Source of the DNA: Fontibacter flavus
GTDB lineage: Bacteria > Bacteroidota > Bacteroidia > Cytophagales > Cyclobacteriaceae
DNA length: 64,000 nt
Assembly: GCF_042432905.1 (NCBI RefSeq)
Contig: NZ_JBHLWI010000083.1
Location: 124,001-188,000, forward strand
Direction of reading: 5' to 3'
A program made the position numbers and the translations under genes. How positions within the stretch are numbered: position 1 is the stretch's first letter; each line of letters opens with the position of its first letter. This document shows, in pieces, positions 18,121 through 29,340 of the stretch. Below the pieces are notes generated by a model that ran no database searches, was not told where the DNA came from, and saw only the letters and a program-made list of their open reading frames with translations.

Positions 18121-21100
18121 CTATTGTGACAAATTAAATCTTAATTGTCCACCAAAGGCTGTTGAGCTACGTCTAAAGGCAGTCGTCACCCTAGGATCAT
18201 TCACTGTCCTGTCAAAATAAATCTGAATATTTAAACTTTGATTGATGACGTAACCTATAGTAGGACGGATTTGCAAGTTCAGGTTCCCATTTGTTACGGT
18301 GCTTACTTCACCAATTTTCCTTTGGACCTGCCTGGTATCTACTACTCTAGTGCTCAGTCTTAATTGAAGATCATTCTTAAGAACTTCCTGTCTGCCCTGA
18401 ATCTTGAATGGAACCTTAACTCCTGCTTTGGTATACCCAAGATCAAATCCGAAATCCCTGCTGTTCTGTTCTGTCACCTGCGCATTTGAAAAGTTCAATC
18501 CGATATTCCTTTCTGTATTGTATTCCATCGTGATATTTAACCTGTCTTTGGTCAACAAATTGACCCCAACCAAAGGGGCAAATCGCTCTGTTAGTATCAC
18601 TTGATTTAAAATAAAAATTGGAATGTACTGCCCAAACTCATTGGTTAAAGATGCGCCCGGAATATTCCTCACCCTGTTATAAAGCTCTAGTCCATTTTGA
18701 TACAACAATGAATTGGAGAAATTACTCACTTCAAAAGTAGAGGAATATCCATGGGTCAAATTGATAGATGCAAAATATTCTCTCAAAGCAGGAACTTGTG
18801 ACAAGCCTTTATAATCTACCCTCCAATTTGGAATAGGGATTTTAGGGAAAGGATTTAAGTTAATGGCGTTGGCATCTTTACCAGAATACGCAGACAAAAA
18901 TGCTAAGGTCAACACGTCCTGTCCGTTCAAAGCATATTCTCCTCCTGGATTTTGGGCGTTTAGACGGGACTGTATAACAGCCCTATTGTTTTCAAAATCT
19001 GTAAATACCGGTGATATATTATTCCTGTCATCCCTCTTAAAAGTGGTTCTGATAATGGAGTGGGTAATACTATATGCTCCCATTCTATTAGGGCTTAATG
19101 AATTATAACTACCAGGGTTTTCAATTGAATTCCTGAAAATCTCACTGTATTCTCCCGTTTCTCGCTTCCTTGCTTCAAACGTAATTCTAAAATCTTTGAA
19201 AGGTTCCGCTAAGGCATTTACCTGTAAGTTGATGGACTGATTTTGCCTAAAATATTGGGTTAATTCTGGACTTGGAGCCATTAACCCATTGTTAGCCAAT
19301 CCAAACCTAATATTTGGGTCCTGGCTTCCAAAAATAAACCCAAATCCTGGATTCATGAAACTCCGATCCAAGCCAAGTAAGCCTGTATTTTCCATATATC
19401 CAGGCAAAAATGTGCCTTCAACGATGGAATATCTAAAATTGATATCCTTGACCATTGTGAGCAATTTGATCAATTTATTGGTAAATGGAGTACCAATTGT
19501 ATCCTCAGCATTGACTACTTGCCTACCGGGAATACTTGGCCTTTTTGGGGCATACAATGCTTTTAGCTTTGCATTCTTATTATACAATTTTACCAAATCT
19601 ATCTTGCCGTTCAGAGATTGGTCCCTGGTGTTTTGAATAACATTCCCCAATGTGTCACGTTGACCAATAGAACCAGTTAACCATGAATAATTGGCAGAAT
19701 ACCTATAATCTACTCCTATCCAATCCAACGCGGCGACTTTATCAAATGGCAATTTGTAATTCATCATCAATTGATGATTATAATTGGTTGTTCTTCCGAA
19801 ATTCCTCAAATTAACTCTCACGGAATCCCTCGCTTCCTGAGTATCACGGGCGCCTTCCGGCTCATCAATAACTGCCAATACCCTGCTCATGAAATCGACC
19901 CTAAGATTTTTTGTTAGATCCCAATTCACATTATAATTCCTGTTGAGGAAAAAACTCTTTTGAAAAAATGGGTCAACACCATCAGTACTTAATTGGTCAT
20001 TTCTATATTGGGTGCGCATAAACCGCCTGTCCACATCCAATCTAGCAGAAACAGAGGTTGGAGCAAAATTGAAATTCAGGTCCTTGATCAACTTGAAATT
20101 ATTCCCTCCTGCCCATTCTGCATTTTTGAAAGGCTCAAAATTCAAAGGTTTTGGCTGATAAACATAGGCTACATTCCCAACCTGTGTTTCAAACTCATAA
20201 CTCTCTGTATTGATGTTACTTTGTTTGACTGATCCATAAGCATAAGAAAAAGAAAAATTACTTAAATCATAAAGTTTAGAGTTCTGTCTTTCAGGGTTTT
20301 TGTTTTTTCTAACATTTGAAAACCCAATATTCCTTCTTCTGGCAAGATCCAATACCTGACTTCGATAAATTTCCCTTTCCGCATCGGTCTGAAATTTATC
20401 CAAAGCCAGTCTCAGTGGAACATCCGGATTCAATGGGTCATATTCCGGTGTGACCGTTGTGTTTTCAATACTGGCATACATAGGAATGGTCATATTCAAA
20501 GCTTCAGGTAGAAGCTTTTCAACATTCACATTTGCCGAAATATCATATTGAGTCGCGGCTACTAAAGATCTTTGTGACAACCTTGTTTCCAAGCCACCAA
20601 ATCCAACTGAGCTGTGCCTGATGGAAGTAGAAATGGTAGCCACATCAGCAATCTGCGCATTCAAAATGGCATTGGCGGCCCATCCTGTAGACTGCTTAAA
20701 TCCAGTAACTCTCAATTCATTGGCCCATACACAAACAGACTTGGAGGCACCTCCTGTTTCGCCTGGATTACGGACACCAATCATCATCCCCTGTACCAAA
20801 GTCAGCTCCGGCCTGCCCACTACAGTCACCTTATATTGTCTGATATCCTGGCTAAATGCCAGGTTGAGGGGAACCCTTTGATTATCCCTATTGATCTTTA
20901 CCCCGACGATTTCATCTATGGCAATGTCCAGTTCATTTTCCAATGGCCAGATTTGACGGGGGTCTCTTGTTCCTCTTGGAGTTAACATCAAAGGAACTTC
21001 TATTTCATAATAATTATCAGTGTAATCTGTACCTAATCTTAAAAATGCTGTGAGTTCTCCATTTTCAGCGTTTTCGGAATCCGCATGGAAGAACATTTTA

Positions 21101-24100
21101 ATTCTTTCATATTGGATCAAATCTAAGGAACCTGTATTCTTGAAAACAGCTCTGGCGTCTCTAGCCTGTAAATCTTCTACGCAAAGCCTTAATGACTGCT
21201 CGTTCAATTGCCTTTCAACAGCTGCAAGGTTATCTCTGTCCCTATTGATACCCGGAGGCAAAACATAAGGACTTTGATTTGGCCCACCTTGACTGTTTTC
21301 TTCAATATTTACCACCCCAACAGTCAAATTTGAATTATCCGGTTCGGGAATTTCAAAAAATCCTCTTTCAAATAAAGACTCCTGGAAAACCCTCCACTGA
21401 CTGGCTACCAACCTAAAATTTGCCATCCTCAAAACAACCGGTTGTTCAAAATCCGTCAGATATGTCCTCATAAATCGAATCGACTTAAATCCAGAGATTT
21501 CTCCCTGGACCCTGTCGGGATTTCGAACAGGAATTCTGAACAAATACCAATTGACCTCATCTCCACTTTGGGTGGAAGTCACTTTATCGACAATATAATT
21601 TCTACCTACTTCCAATTGACCTGGGCGAAGATCTATCTCATATTCATAATACGCCTCCAATTCATTAATGGTATTATCATTATTCAGATCCTCATTATCT
21701 GGAAGGTTTGAACCGGATGGTGTATAAGGCAGATTGACATTGGCGGTGATAGGTGTATTGCCTTCCATTCCGTTGAACCTTTTATGACGTTCAAGAATCT
21801 TCACATCACTTTGATCATAACTTTCATCCAAATAGTATCTAAAATTATCAGCCGATGGGTCCGCCACAATTTCCTGTAAAACATTCGGCGCAACATTTAA
21901 CCTATTGATATACCTATCTCTGAAAAATTCAGCTTCCTGTTCGGAATTCAAACCATCCAAACCAACATCCTGGTTTACCCTCGCTTGAGGGGAATTATCA
22001 AAGGCAGGTATCAAAAATTGTTGCCTGGTTATCCTTCCCCATTCCGTAGTGGAAGTAGAAGCAACATCTCCATCCGCAGGAAGTCCATTTTCAAATCCAT
22101 GTCTTCCATCTTTGATCACATCTTCGGATATCTCACCCAAGTTGAATCTCAGCTTACCTCCTGTGGTATTATTCTGATTAAAAACCCCATCCAATACTCT
22201 TCCATTAGGCCCTTGAATAAAAGGATCCAATAACCAAAATTCTATGTATTCAACGTTAGTCCTATCAAAATCCACTTCTGTTGTGATCGCCCTTGTGACA
22301 CCACCATAATTTTGGCGTGGATTTGGCAATAAACCATCAGAAGTCAATGATGGATTGTAATTGTACATGCCACGTTCGCTAGGAAAATAAGCAAACTCAA
22401 AAAGAGGTTCCGGAACGATGATAACATCCCTATCCCTAAATTGAAATATCTCCTGAGGAATTACTCTCCTTACATAATGGTTCTGTCTGTCTTCTCTGGT
22501 CAGATTAGCAGGAACACCTGGCCCTCCTTCTCTATAAAAAACATTATCAATATTATACCAAGCTACTCTAGCCCTTCTGTAAGCATTACCTAATCGATCT
22601 TCTGTTTGACTACTCAGGTCAAATTCCTCTGTAGGTGTTTTTGGAGTAGCCGCTAACTTCCACGTTTGAGCAGCTGCATTGCCAAGACCAAAAGGTGTTA
22701 TCGCTGTTTCAAAATCATCCAGATAAACCGTAGGATCTCCCGCAACCCTATTGGACGTACCAGGAAGCAGTTGTGCAAACTCACCACTGAACTGTACCAG
22801 TGATTTTTCCTTAGTATTTGTGAAAGGCAAGGCATCGGCCAATTTGGTCAAAAATCTGGATTCATCACTGAAGTTTGCATCCAATCCCCACATACTGTTT
22901 CTCAAAGTCTCCGAGCCGGCGGCGATTCTGGTAATATTCGGTCTTTCATTTAGGTAAAGGAAAGTACCGCCTAAGTTTAATTTTTCATTAACCATGTAAT
23001 CCAGCCTTGTACCCAAGAGACTCCTTGTTTGGAAGGACACCAAATCGGCTTTTTCAAAACTGATGGAAATTCTTTTCCCTGATTGAAGAATAGACTCATT
23101 GATGATATTGACCCTACCGATATTGTAATCAACTGTAAAATCAACACCTTCAGTCAAAGGTATATTCCCTGCCATCACAATTACTGAACCTGGGGAAATG
23201 TTCAATCCCGGTAATATTATTTCAGAAGCAGATCCGGCTGTCAGCCTTCCTTTTATAAAAAACTTATCATATCGGGTGACCAGTTCAGCGTCAGCCTGTG
23301 TCGTCCTGTACAAAGTGTCGAAGACATATTTATCTGCCAGGTTTCTTTCATTGGGCAGAAACAAATTCCTCAATGTCCTACCAAAAGGCTCTAGGACAGG
23401 AAAGACCAACAAGCCTCTTTCCGGAAATATCGTAATTCCTGGTACAAAATCGAAATTCCCATCCGGGGCAGGATCATTTTGAGGGTTAAGATTATCCAAT
23501 CCCATCAACCTGATCAGTGGCCGGTTTCTTAAATTCTCCCCTTCCAATAAAGTGGGGTTATCCAATCCTGTCCTATCATCCCTGTAAATTACCTGCAACT
23601 GAAATCCATCCTTCATTACTTGGTTGGCATTGAGGTTATAAATGTTTTTCATCATCAAATCCCAAGTTGGAATATTGATATTGATCCTTGCAGGACGTAG
23701 CATCTTCAAAAATATCAATTCATTTTCGGGCCTGTTCTGATAATCTTCTGACAATTCCCCAACCTTAAATACCTGCCCATTATAAGTATATTCATAAGAA
23801 ACTGCCAACACCTCATCATTTTGCAGCCTTCTGGTTAGGGATATGAATCCAAGTTCCCTGTTAAAGAAAAACTCAGTCGGAGCAAGCTTCCTGGCGCCGC
23901 TTACTTGTTCAAAATCTATACCTCTGGTAATCTGTAGAGAAGATTCAATAGCACTTGACCCAGTATCAAAAGGCCTAAAAGAAGGATTACTCGTTAGATT
24001 TCCAAACAAGAGGTTGGCATTATTGGATGCTGGAGCTGCTGGATTACCGGTACCGATATTTGGATTGTTTGGTTTAAAAATCCTGCTCCCTTCACCCATG

Positions 24101-25251
24101 TCCATAAATGCCACAAAATTCCTCAAGGTCTCTGTATTATTTGCCCTATTCATAATGTAAACCTCTACCCTTGTCACATTCACACCAGAGAGGATTTGGG
24201 GAATCCCCCTTAACCAACGTTCATAATTCTCTCTAAAAAAATGTCCTAAAAAGAAATGCCTGTTTTCATCATAATTGGACCCTTGGATTTCAAACTGCCT
24301 TCCCTGTCCTCCTGCCTCTATGATCAGCTCATCTCTTCTTCCCCTCTGGGTGGAAGCCACTGAGGTCACAAAAAGGTTACCAAACTGCATCTGAGTCTTC
24401 ACACCAAATAAATTCTGAGCGCCCTGTATGAGACTGTTCTGAACCGGCATACTCACATTTCCTATTTCTATAGACTTAATAATATCTTCCTTAAATCCCT
24501 CGTATTCCACTTTCAGCTGGTTCTGGAAATCAAACGAATTATTGGAGTCAAAATTAGCCCCTAACCTCATTTTCTGACCCAGACTACCATTAACCGCCAT
24601 CTGAATCTGTTGATTAAAGTTGAAATTACCATTCTGTTGCTGACGGATAGGGATAGAAGGGTTGTCTATCCTCCTGAAAATTGCTCCCAGATCAAGGTTT
24701 ACAAATCCTGTAGGTACGATACTGATCTGATCACCTCCAAAAATTCTGTCAAATTGTGGGGTACTGGTCAATGGTCTATTGATACTCCTACCTGACACAG
24801 GGCTTTCCCCATCCATTCCCCTTGATCTACTTCTCCAGTATTCTTGCCTTACTTTGAACTCCTGTAAGGTGGAAAAATCTTCAAAATCATATAAAGCCCC
24901 CGAGCCAACTCCAACAGAATCTACTTCTTCCAATATCCTGTACTTCAAAGTTGAATCCATTTCCACCTGTACCCTTTGTTGGTAAAATGGTGTAGGGTAA
25001 AAGGGAGAATATTGCGTCTGATATGGGTTTCTACTTGGGAAAAGTGGATTTGTCTTAAGACTTGGCCATAATAAAAATGATGGGGAGACTCTCCTCTTAT
25101 TCAGCGAATCCAATCTACTGATAGCAACAGAGTCCTGTTCAGCAACTTGTGCAAGAGATTGCTGAAAAGACAAAAACAATAACATCAACAGTAATAATAC
25201 TGCTGGAAGAGATTTAGCATTGCCTCTTAGAAAAATATGTAGCCCGTACAA
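18121..25251 (-). CDS. sprA: Cell surface protein SprA, T9SS translocon / gliding motility
   Basis: A 2376-residue outer-membrane protein with a signal peptide (about residues 1-35, ending S-L-A-Q) after an 11-residue basic leader. Length and the recurring beta-strand sequences (for example G-L-D-x-N-F-S-D-E-S-R-F, V-Y-L-D-D-F-E-T-A) match SprA. SprA forms the giant 36-strand barrel that carries type IX substrates across the outer membrane. The frame is intact over 7.1 kb with no frameshift. It follows ruvA by 23 bases, a neighbourhood I recall from other Bacteroidota. No other T9SS genes are in the window. Confidence 0.95.
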   Translation of the reverse strand: MYGLHIFLRGNAKSLPAVLLLLMLLFLSFQQSLAQVAEQDSVAISRLDSLNKRRVSPSFLLWPSLKTNPLFPSRNPYQTQYSPFYPTPFYQQRVQVEMDSTLKYRILEEVDSVGVGSGALYDFEDFSTLQEFKVRQEYWRSRSRGMDGESPVSGRSINRPLTSTPQFDRIFGGDQISIVPTGFVNLDLGAIFRRIDNPSIPIRQQQNGNFNFNQQIQMAVNGSLGQKMRLGANFDSNNSFDFQNQLKVEYEGFKEDIIKSIEIGNVSMPVQNSLIQGAQNLFGVKTQMQFGNLFVTSVASTQRGRRDELIIEAGGQGRQFEIQGSNYDENRHFFLGHFFRENYERWLRGIPQILSGVNVTRVEVYIMNRANNTETLRNFVAFMDMGEGSRIFKPNNPNIGTGNPAAPASNNANLLFGNLTSNPSFRPFDTGSSAIESSLQITRGIDFEQVSGARKLAPTEFFFNRELGFISLTRRLQNDEVLAVSYEYTYNGQVFKVGELSEDYQNRPENELIFLKMLRPARININIPTWDLMMKNIYNLNANQVMKDGFQLQVIYRDDRTGLDNPTLLEGENLRNRPLIRLMGLDNLNPQNDPAPDGNFDFVPGITIFPERGLLVFPVLEPFGRTLRNLFLPNERNLADKYVFDTLYRTTQADAELVTRYDKFFIKGRLTAGSASEIILPGLNISPGSVIVMAGNIPLTEGVDFTVDYNIGRVNIINESILQSGKRISISFEKADLVSFQTRSLLGTRLDYMVNEKLNLGGTFLYLNERPNITRIAAGSETLRNSMWGLDANFSDESRFLTKLADALPFTNTKEKSLVQFSGEFAQLLPGTSNRVAGDPTVYLDDFETAITPFGLGNAAAQTWKLAATPKTPTEEFDLSSQTEDRLGNAYRRARVAWYNIDNVFYREGGPGVPANLTREDRQNHYVRRVIPQEIFQFRDRDVIIVPEPLFEFAYFPSERGMYNYNPSLTSDGLLPNPRQNYGGVTRAITTEVDFDRTNVEYIEFWLLDPFIQGPNGRVLDGVFNQNNTTGGKLRFNLGEISEDVIKDGRHGFENGLPADGDVASTSTTEWGRITRQQFLIPAFDNSPQARVNQDVGLDGLNSEQEAEFFRDRYINRLNVAPNVLQEIVADPSADNFRYYLDESYDQSDVKILERHKRFNGMEGNTPITANVNLPYTPSGSNLPDNEDLNNDNTINELEAYYEYEIDLRPGQLEVGRNYIVDKVTSTQSGDEVNWYLFRIPVRNPDRVQGEISGFKSIRFMRTYLTDFEQPVVLRMANFRLVASQWRVFQESLFERGFFEIPEPDNSNLTVGVVNIEENSQGGPNQSPYVLPPGINRDRDNLAAVERQLNEQSLRLCVEDLQARDARAVFKNTGSLDLIQYERIKMFFHADSENAENGELTAFLRLGTDYTDNYYEIEVPLMLTPRGTRDPRQIWPLENELDIAIDEIVGVKINRDNQRVPLNLAFSQDIRQYKVTVVGRPELTLVQGMMIGVRNPGETGGASKSVCVWANELRVTGFKQSTGWAANAILNAQIADVATISTSIRHSSVGFGGLETRLSQRSLVAATQYDISANVNVEKLLPEALNMTIPMYASIENTTVTPEYDPLNPDVPLRLALDKFQTDAEREIYRSQVLDLARRRNIGFSNVRKNKNPERQNSKLYDLSNFSFSYAYGSVKQSNINTESYEFETQVGNVAYVYQPKPLNFEPFKNAEWAGGNNFKLIKDLNFNFAPTSVSARLDVDRRFMRTQYRNDQLSTDGVDPFFQKSFFLNRNYNVNWDLTKNLRVDFMSRVLAVIDEPEGARDTQEARDSVRVNLRNFGRTTNYNHQLMMNYKLPFDKVAALDWIGVDYRYSANYSWLTGSIGQRDTLGNVIQNTRDQSLNGKIDLVKLYNKNAKLKALYAPKRPSIPGRQVVNAEDTIGTPFTNKLIKLLTMVKDINFRYSIVEGTFLPGYMENTGLLGLDRSFMNPGFGFIFGSQDPNIRFGLANNGLMAPSPELTQYFRQNQSINLQVNALAEPFKDFRITFEARKRETGEYSEIFRNSIENPGSYNSLSPNRMGAYSITHSIIRTTFKRDDRNNISPVFTDFENNRAVIQSRLNAQNPGGEYALNGQDVLTLAFLSAYSGKDANAINLNPFPKIPIPNWRVDYKGLSQVPALREYFASINLTHGYSSTFEVSNFSNSLLYQNGLELYNRVRNIPGASLTNEFGQYIPIFILNQVILTERFAPLVGVNLLTKDRLNITMEYNTERNIGLNFSNAQVTEQNSRDFGFDLGYTKAGVKVPFKIQGRQEVLKNDLQLRLSTRVVDTRQVQRKIGEVSTVTNGNLNLQIRPTIGYVINQSLNIQIYFDRTVNDPRVTTAFRRSSTAFGGQLRFNLSQ

Positions 25252-25274
25252 AAGACCAAGTATTTAATGGTTTA

Positions 25275-25874
25275 CTAAGGTGTCTTTAAAGATGCTTTAA
25301 TTAATTCTTCTAAAGAAATTTCTGAGCCTGTTTTTTTCAAGACAGCGGCAATGTTTTTTTCGGCCGTCGCTTTTGGAAATCCTAGAGTAATCAAGGCTTG
25401 TAACGCTTCCTCTCTGATTTTATTGTTAACGCCAATAAATCCGGTTTGTACCTGTCCTTGATCTAGGAGAACATCTTTGCGGATTTTATCTTTTAATTCC
25501 AATACTATTCTTTGCGCTGTCTTTGCACCTACCCCTTTCACATTCTGGATAGTACGGAAATCTTCCTGTGCAATAGCAGTCTCCAATTCGTCCGAGCTCA
25601 GAGAGGACAAAATCATCAAACCTGTATTGGGACCTACCCCTGAAATTGAGATCAGATGCAAAAAAAGCCTCTTCTCATTTTCTTCTTTAAAACCATAGAG
25701 GGTGTGGGCATCTTCTTTGATATGCAAATAAGTGAGGAGCATTATATGCTCCTCATCTTTAATTTTTGAATATGTCTGCAAGGAAATCTTGACATGATAA
25801 CCTACACCTGAAATATCGATAATAACAAAAGTAGGATCTTTGTAAACAAGTTTACCTTTTAAATATGCGATCAT
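25275..25874 (-). CDS. ruvA: Holliday junction branch migration protein RuvA
   Basis: A 199-residue protein of normal length: N-terminal OB fold (M-I-A-Y-L-K-G-K-L), two helix-hairpin-helix motifs (I-S-G-V-G-P-N-T-G near 78; V-K-G-V-G-A-K-T-A-Q-R-I near 115), and a C-terminal domain III (E-A-L-Q-A-L-I-T-L-G-F). It targets RuvB to Holliday junctions. The start ATG overlaps the malic enzyme stop by four bases, so translation is coupled. ruvB is not in the window. Confidence 0.96.
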   Translation of the reverse strand: MIAYLKGKLVYKDPTFVIIDISGVGYHVKISLQTYSKIKDEEHIMLLTYLHIKEDAHTLYGFKEENEKRLFLHLISISGVGPNTGLMILSSLSSDELETAIAQEDFRTIQNVKGVGAKTAQRIVLELKDKIRKDVLLDQGQVQTGFIGVNNKIREEALQALITLGFPKATAEKNIAAVLKKTGSEISLEELIKASLKTP

Positions 25875-28141
25875 AATTGGTCTTGAGTTTGTGCATCTAC
25901 CACTGCGATAGCCACCATATTGACAATCTCTCTAATGGAGCTACCCAGCTGTAAGATATGAACAGGCTTGTTCATTCCTAAAAGTACCGGCCCAATTGCT
26001 TCCGCATGACCAAGTTCAGATAAGAGTTTATAAGCAATATTTCCAGAACTTAAGTCAGGGAAAATCAAGGTGTTTGCCTTGTTGCCGATCAAGGCACTGA
26101 AAGGGTAATTTTCAATCTGGATTTCCTCGTTTAGGGCAACATTAGCCTGCATCTCCCCTTCAATTGTCAATTCCGGATATTTCTCTTTGGCCAATGCCGC
26201 TGCTTTGGCTGTTTTGGTAGCCACACTTCCTTTCGCAGAACCAAAATTAGAATATGATAGAATGGCAACTTTAGGGTCAATATCAAAGAATCTAACACCA
26301 TTAGCTGTCAAACCTATGATTTCTACCAATTGTTCTGCAGTAGGGTCAACATTAACTGTTGTATCTGAGAAGAAATATGGGCCTCTATCTGTATTCATGA
26401 TATACATACCCGCAACTCTATCGATACCCTTTTTAACTCCAATAACATGAAGCGCTGGAAGAATTGTTTTTGGGTAATCTTTGGTAAGACCGGAAATTAA
26501 AGCATCTGCTTCGCCCAATTCGACCATCATAGAACCGAAATAGTTCCTGTCCCGCATCAATCTGTAGCATTCTTTTGGAGTCAAGCCTTTTCTCTTTCTC
26601 TTCTCAAAAAGAATTCCACCATAATGTTTCAATCTTTCCTCGTCCTCGTACGGATCCACGATTGAAACACCACTAAGGTCAAGGTTATTCTCTTCTATGA
26701 TCTGATTGATTTTTTGCTTGTTGCCCAAAAGAATTGGAATGGCAACTTTTTCATCTCGCAACAATTGTACTGCCTTCAAGATTTTAACATTATCAGCCTC
26801 GGCAAATACTACACGTTTAGGGTCCTTTCTGGCTCGTGTGATAACCCTAAGCATTAACCTTTGATCTATTCCAATTCTTTCTTGCAATTCGAGATTATAA
26901 GCTTCCCAATCTGTAATAACAGTCTTGGCAACACCTGATTCCATCGCTGCTTTTGCAACAGCTGGTGCTATGGTCGTGATCAACCTTGGGTCAAAAGGTT
27001 TTGGAATCAAATAAAACTTACCGAAAGACATTTTAGCATCCCCATAGGCTTTATTCACGATTTCCGGTACCGGCTCTTTCGCCAAAGCTGCAATTGCTTT
27101 TGCCGCAGCCAGCTTCATAGCTTCGTTAATAGATGTGGCCCTAACATCCAATGCCCCTCTAAAAATGTAAGGGAAGCCCAAAACATTGTTTACCTGATTA
27201 GGATAATCAGATCTACCGGTAGCCATAATCAGGTCTTCTCTGGAAGCCATTGCCAAATCATAAGCAATCTCAGGATCCGGGTTTGCCAAGGCAAAGACGA
27301 TAGGGTTTGGCGCCATTTTCTTAATCTGCTCCGGACTCACAATATTTCCTGCTGATAAGCCCAAGAATACATCTGCTCCATCAAGAGCGTCTGTTAAGGT
27401 GTGAATATCTCTATCAGTTGCAAATTCTCTCTTGATGTCGTCCAAGTGTTCTCTGTCAATTCTGATCGCTCCCTCCTTATCACACATCACAATGTTTTCT
27501 TTTCTTACCCCAAGAATCATGTAGAATCTTGTACAAGAAACCGCTGAAGCGCCGGCACCGTTGACCACCAACTTGATGTCCTCAATTTTTTTATCGACTA
27601 CTTCAAGCGCATTCAATAATGCTGCCCCTGAAATAATAGCAGTACCATGCTGGTCATCATGCATGACAGGAATTTTCATTTCCTTCTTTAGCGTTTGCTC
27701 TATTTCAAAACATTCAGGTGCCTTGATATCCTCTAGGTTTACGCCACCGAAAGTAGGTTCCAGAGATTTAATAATCTGAATCAGTTTCTTAGGATCCTTT
27801 TCGTCAATTTCAATATCAAAAACATCAATTCCTGCGAATTTTTTGAACAAGACACCTTTCCCCTCCATCACAGGCTTAGAAGCCTCGGGCCCAATATCAC
27901 CCAAGCCCAACACTGCGGTACCATTGGAAATAACTGCTACCAGATTCCCTTTCGCTGTATATTTATAAACATTTTCTTTATCTCTCTCGATCTCTTTACA
28001 CGGTTCTGCTACTCCGGGCGAATACGCTAATGCAAGATCTAATTGGCTGGAAAGTGGTTTGGTGGGTACTACTTCAATTTTTCCTGGTTTTCCTTGGACG
28101 TGATAATTCAATGCGTCCTCTTTACGGATTTTAATAGCCAT
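25871..28141 (-). CDS. maeB: NADP-dependent malic enzyme with phosphotransacetylase-like domain
   Basis: A 756-residue two-domain protein. Residues about 1-420 are the malic enzyme (Y-S-P-G-V-A-E-P-C near 40, V-V-N-G-A-G-A-S-A near 195, with the Asp/Lys active site). The rest is a phosphate acetyltransferase-like domain (S-G-L-T-K-D-Y-P-K-T), usually considered regulatory and inactive in MaeB. It makes pyruvate and NADPH from malate. It sits between a DUF4837 lipoprotein gene (23-base gap) and ruvA (4-base overlap), probably in one transcript. Confidence 0.94.
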   Translation of the reverse strand: MAIKIRKEDALNYHVQGKPGKIEVVPTKPLSSQLDLALAYSPGVAEPCKEIERDKENVYKYTAKGNLVAVISNGTAVLGLGDIGPEASKPVMEGKGVLFKKFAGIDVFDIEIDEKDPKKLIQIIKSLEPTFGGVNLEDIKAPECFEIEQTLKKEMKIPVMHDDQHGTAIISGAALLNALEVVDKKIEDIKLVVNGAGASAVSCTRFYMILGVRKENIVMCDKEGAIRIDREHLDDIKREFATDRDIHTLTDALDGADVFLGLSAGNIVSPEQIKKMAPNPIVFALANPDPEIAYDLAMASREDLIMATGRSDYPNQVNNVLGFPYIFRGALDVRATSINEAMKLAAAKAIAALAKEPVPEIVNKAYGDAKMSFGKFYLIPKPFDPRLITTIAPAVAKAAMESGVAKTVITDWEAYNLELQERIGIDQRLMLRVITRARKDPKRVVFAEADNVKILKAVQLLRDEKVAIPILLGNKQKINQIIEENNLDLSGVSIVDPYEDEERLKHYGGILFEKRKRKGLTPKECYRLMRDRNYFGSMMVELGEADALISGLTKDYPKTILPALHVIGVKKGIDRVAGMYIMNTDRGPYFFSDTTVNVDPTAEQLVEIIGLTANGVRFFDIDPKVAILSYSNFGSAKGSVATKTAKAAALAKEKYPELTIEGEMQANVALNEEIQIENYPFSALIGNKANTLIFPDLSSGNIAYKLLSELGHAEAIGPVLLGMNKPVHILQLGSSIREIVNMVAIAVVDAQTQDQL

Positions 28142-28164
28142 ATAGGTTTATTTGTTAAATGAAA

Positions 28165-29268
28165 TCAGCTAGAAAGTCCTTCTTTATTCAAGACCTCTGA
28201 AGCCAACAATATAGTTTCGATCTCCCGAATGGCTTCTCTGTGCCCCTCATTGGGATAATAAACAAAGCCCTCCATATAATAGAGTTTGCCGTTCTTATCA
28301 TCTACAATGACAAAAGCTAAGAATGAACCACCCATACTGAGATTGTTTGTTTTCCAACCCCCGCGGATTTCGACTGCAAAATTATCGTTTATCTTGAAAT
28401 TAGTAAACACTGGACTTGGATCTACACGCTCCGTTACCAAAAAAGAATTCCTGTTATCGGGGTTCCCATAGATATGCTGCTTAGTAATGGACTCCCTCAA
28501 CTCTAATAGAGAGGATGGAAATAGCTGCTCCTCTGAAACATAAGCAGTCTCATAAAAAAACAAACTGATATCCGGTTTATCTGACCTAGGAGTCGGCTGC
28601 CTCAGCCACAAAAAGTCATTTTCCGCTTTCGCAATTTGATAAGAAGCAGGAACATTGATATTCAAACCAAGCTGTTCTCCTGCAACTTTTGCTTCTGAAC
28701 TTTTTCTATTGAGGATGACCCTTTGCAATCTTCCTCTTTCCCTAACATGAAAGAGATTCTGCAATTTATTTTTATTGGCTTTTAAATTTCGGATCAGCTC
28801 TTCATCATTATTTCCAAACAAATAAATCACTTCCTGTCCCTGCGCGAATTCATCAGCACTCCTCAGTAAATACAATGATGGATCATTAGCTGCTTTTTCT
28901 TTAGCTTCTTTACTAAATAACGCATTAATGTTTTGGCTTGCAGATTTTTTATCGTCAAAGGTGGTCACATATACAATGTTCGTGGCCATTTTCAGGATCC
29001 TGGTCATACCTCTAGGATCTACTTTACGGACATCAAACATACTTTCATCTCTGATTAAACCCTGCACATCCTCAAGAAAGATATCTTTCAAAGTCTCTCC
29101 TACTGGTCCTTCCCACTTGGTAGAATCGATTGCAAGAATAATTTCCCCAATGGAACCTCTGGCTTTGGGCTTAGTGGAGTTTTTTCCCTCTGCATTCTCC
29201 TCACATGCTTGAAATCCCGCCACTGAAAATAAAAGGACAATGGCTATGCTTATTTTTCTGATATTCAT
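28165..29268 (-). CDS. DUF4837-family lipoprotein
   Basis: A 367-residue lipoprotein with lipobox FQAC, Cys at residue 22. After a lysine-rich linker the body starts G-E-I-I-L-A-I-D-S-T-K-W and ends with a Y-Y-M-E-G-F-V-Y-Y-P sheet. I recognise it as the DUF4837 family, found in Bacteroidota with unknown function. The first domain, with its G-S-I-G-E-I-I motif, recalls ligand-binding folds. It leads maeB by 23 bases and follows the lytic transglycosylase by 72 bases on the same strand. Confidence 0.75.
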   Translation of the reverse strand: MNIRKISIAIVLLFSVAGFQACEENAEGKNSTKPKARGSIGEIILAIDSTKWEGPVGETLKDIFLEDVQGLIRDESMFDVRKVDPRGMTRILKMATNIVYVTTFDDKKSASQNINALFSKEAKEKAANDPSLYLLRSADEFAQGQEVIYLFGNNDEELIRNLKANKNKLQNLFHVRERGRLQRVILNRKSSEAKVAGEQLGLNINVPASYQIAKAENDFLWLRQPTPRSDKPDISLFFYETAYVSEEQLFPSSLLELRESITKQHIYGNPDNRNSFLVTERVDPSPVFTNFKINDNFAVEIRGGWKTNNLSMGGSFLAFVIVDDKNGKLYYMEGFVYYPNEGHREAIREIETILLASEVLNKEGLSS

Positions 29269-29340
29269 ATGTTTTGAATTTATTACCTCCCCAATTTAGA
29301 AATTATTCCTAAGCTTTAAAAAATTTTACTAACAAAATAG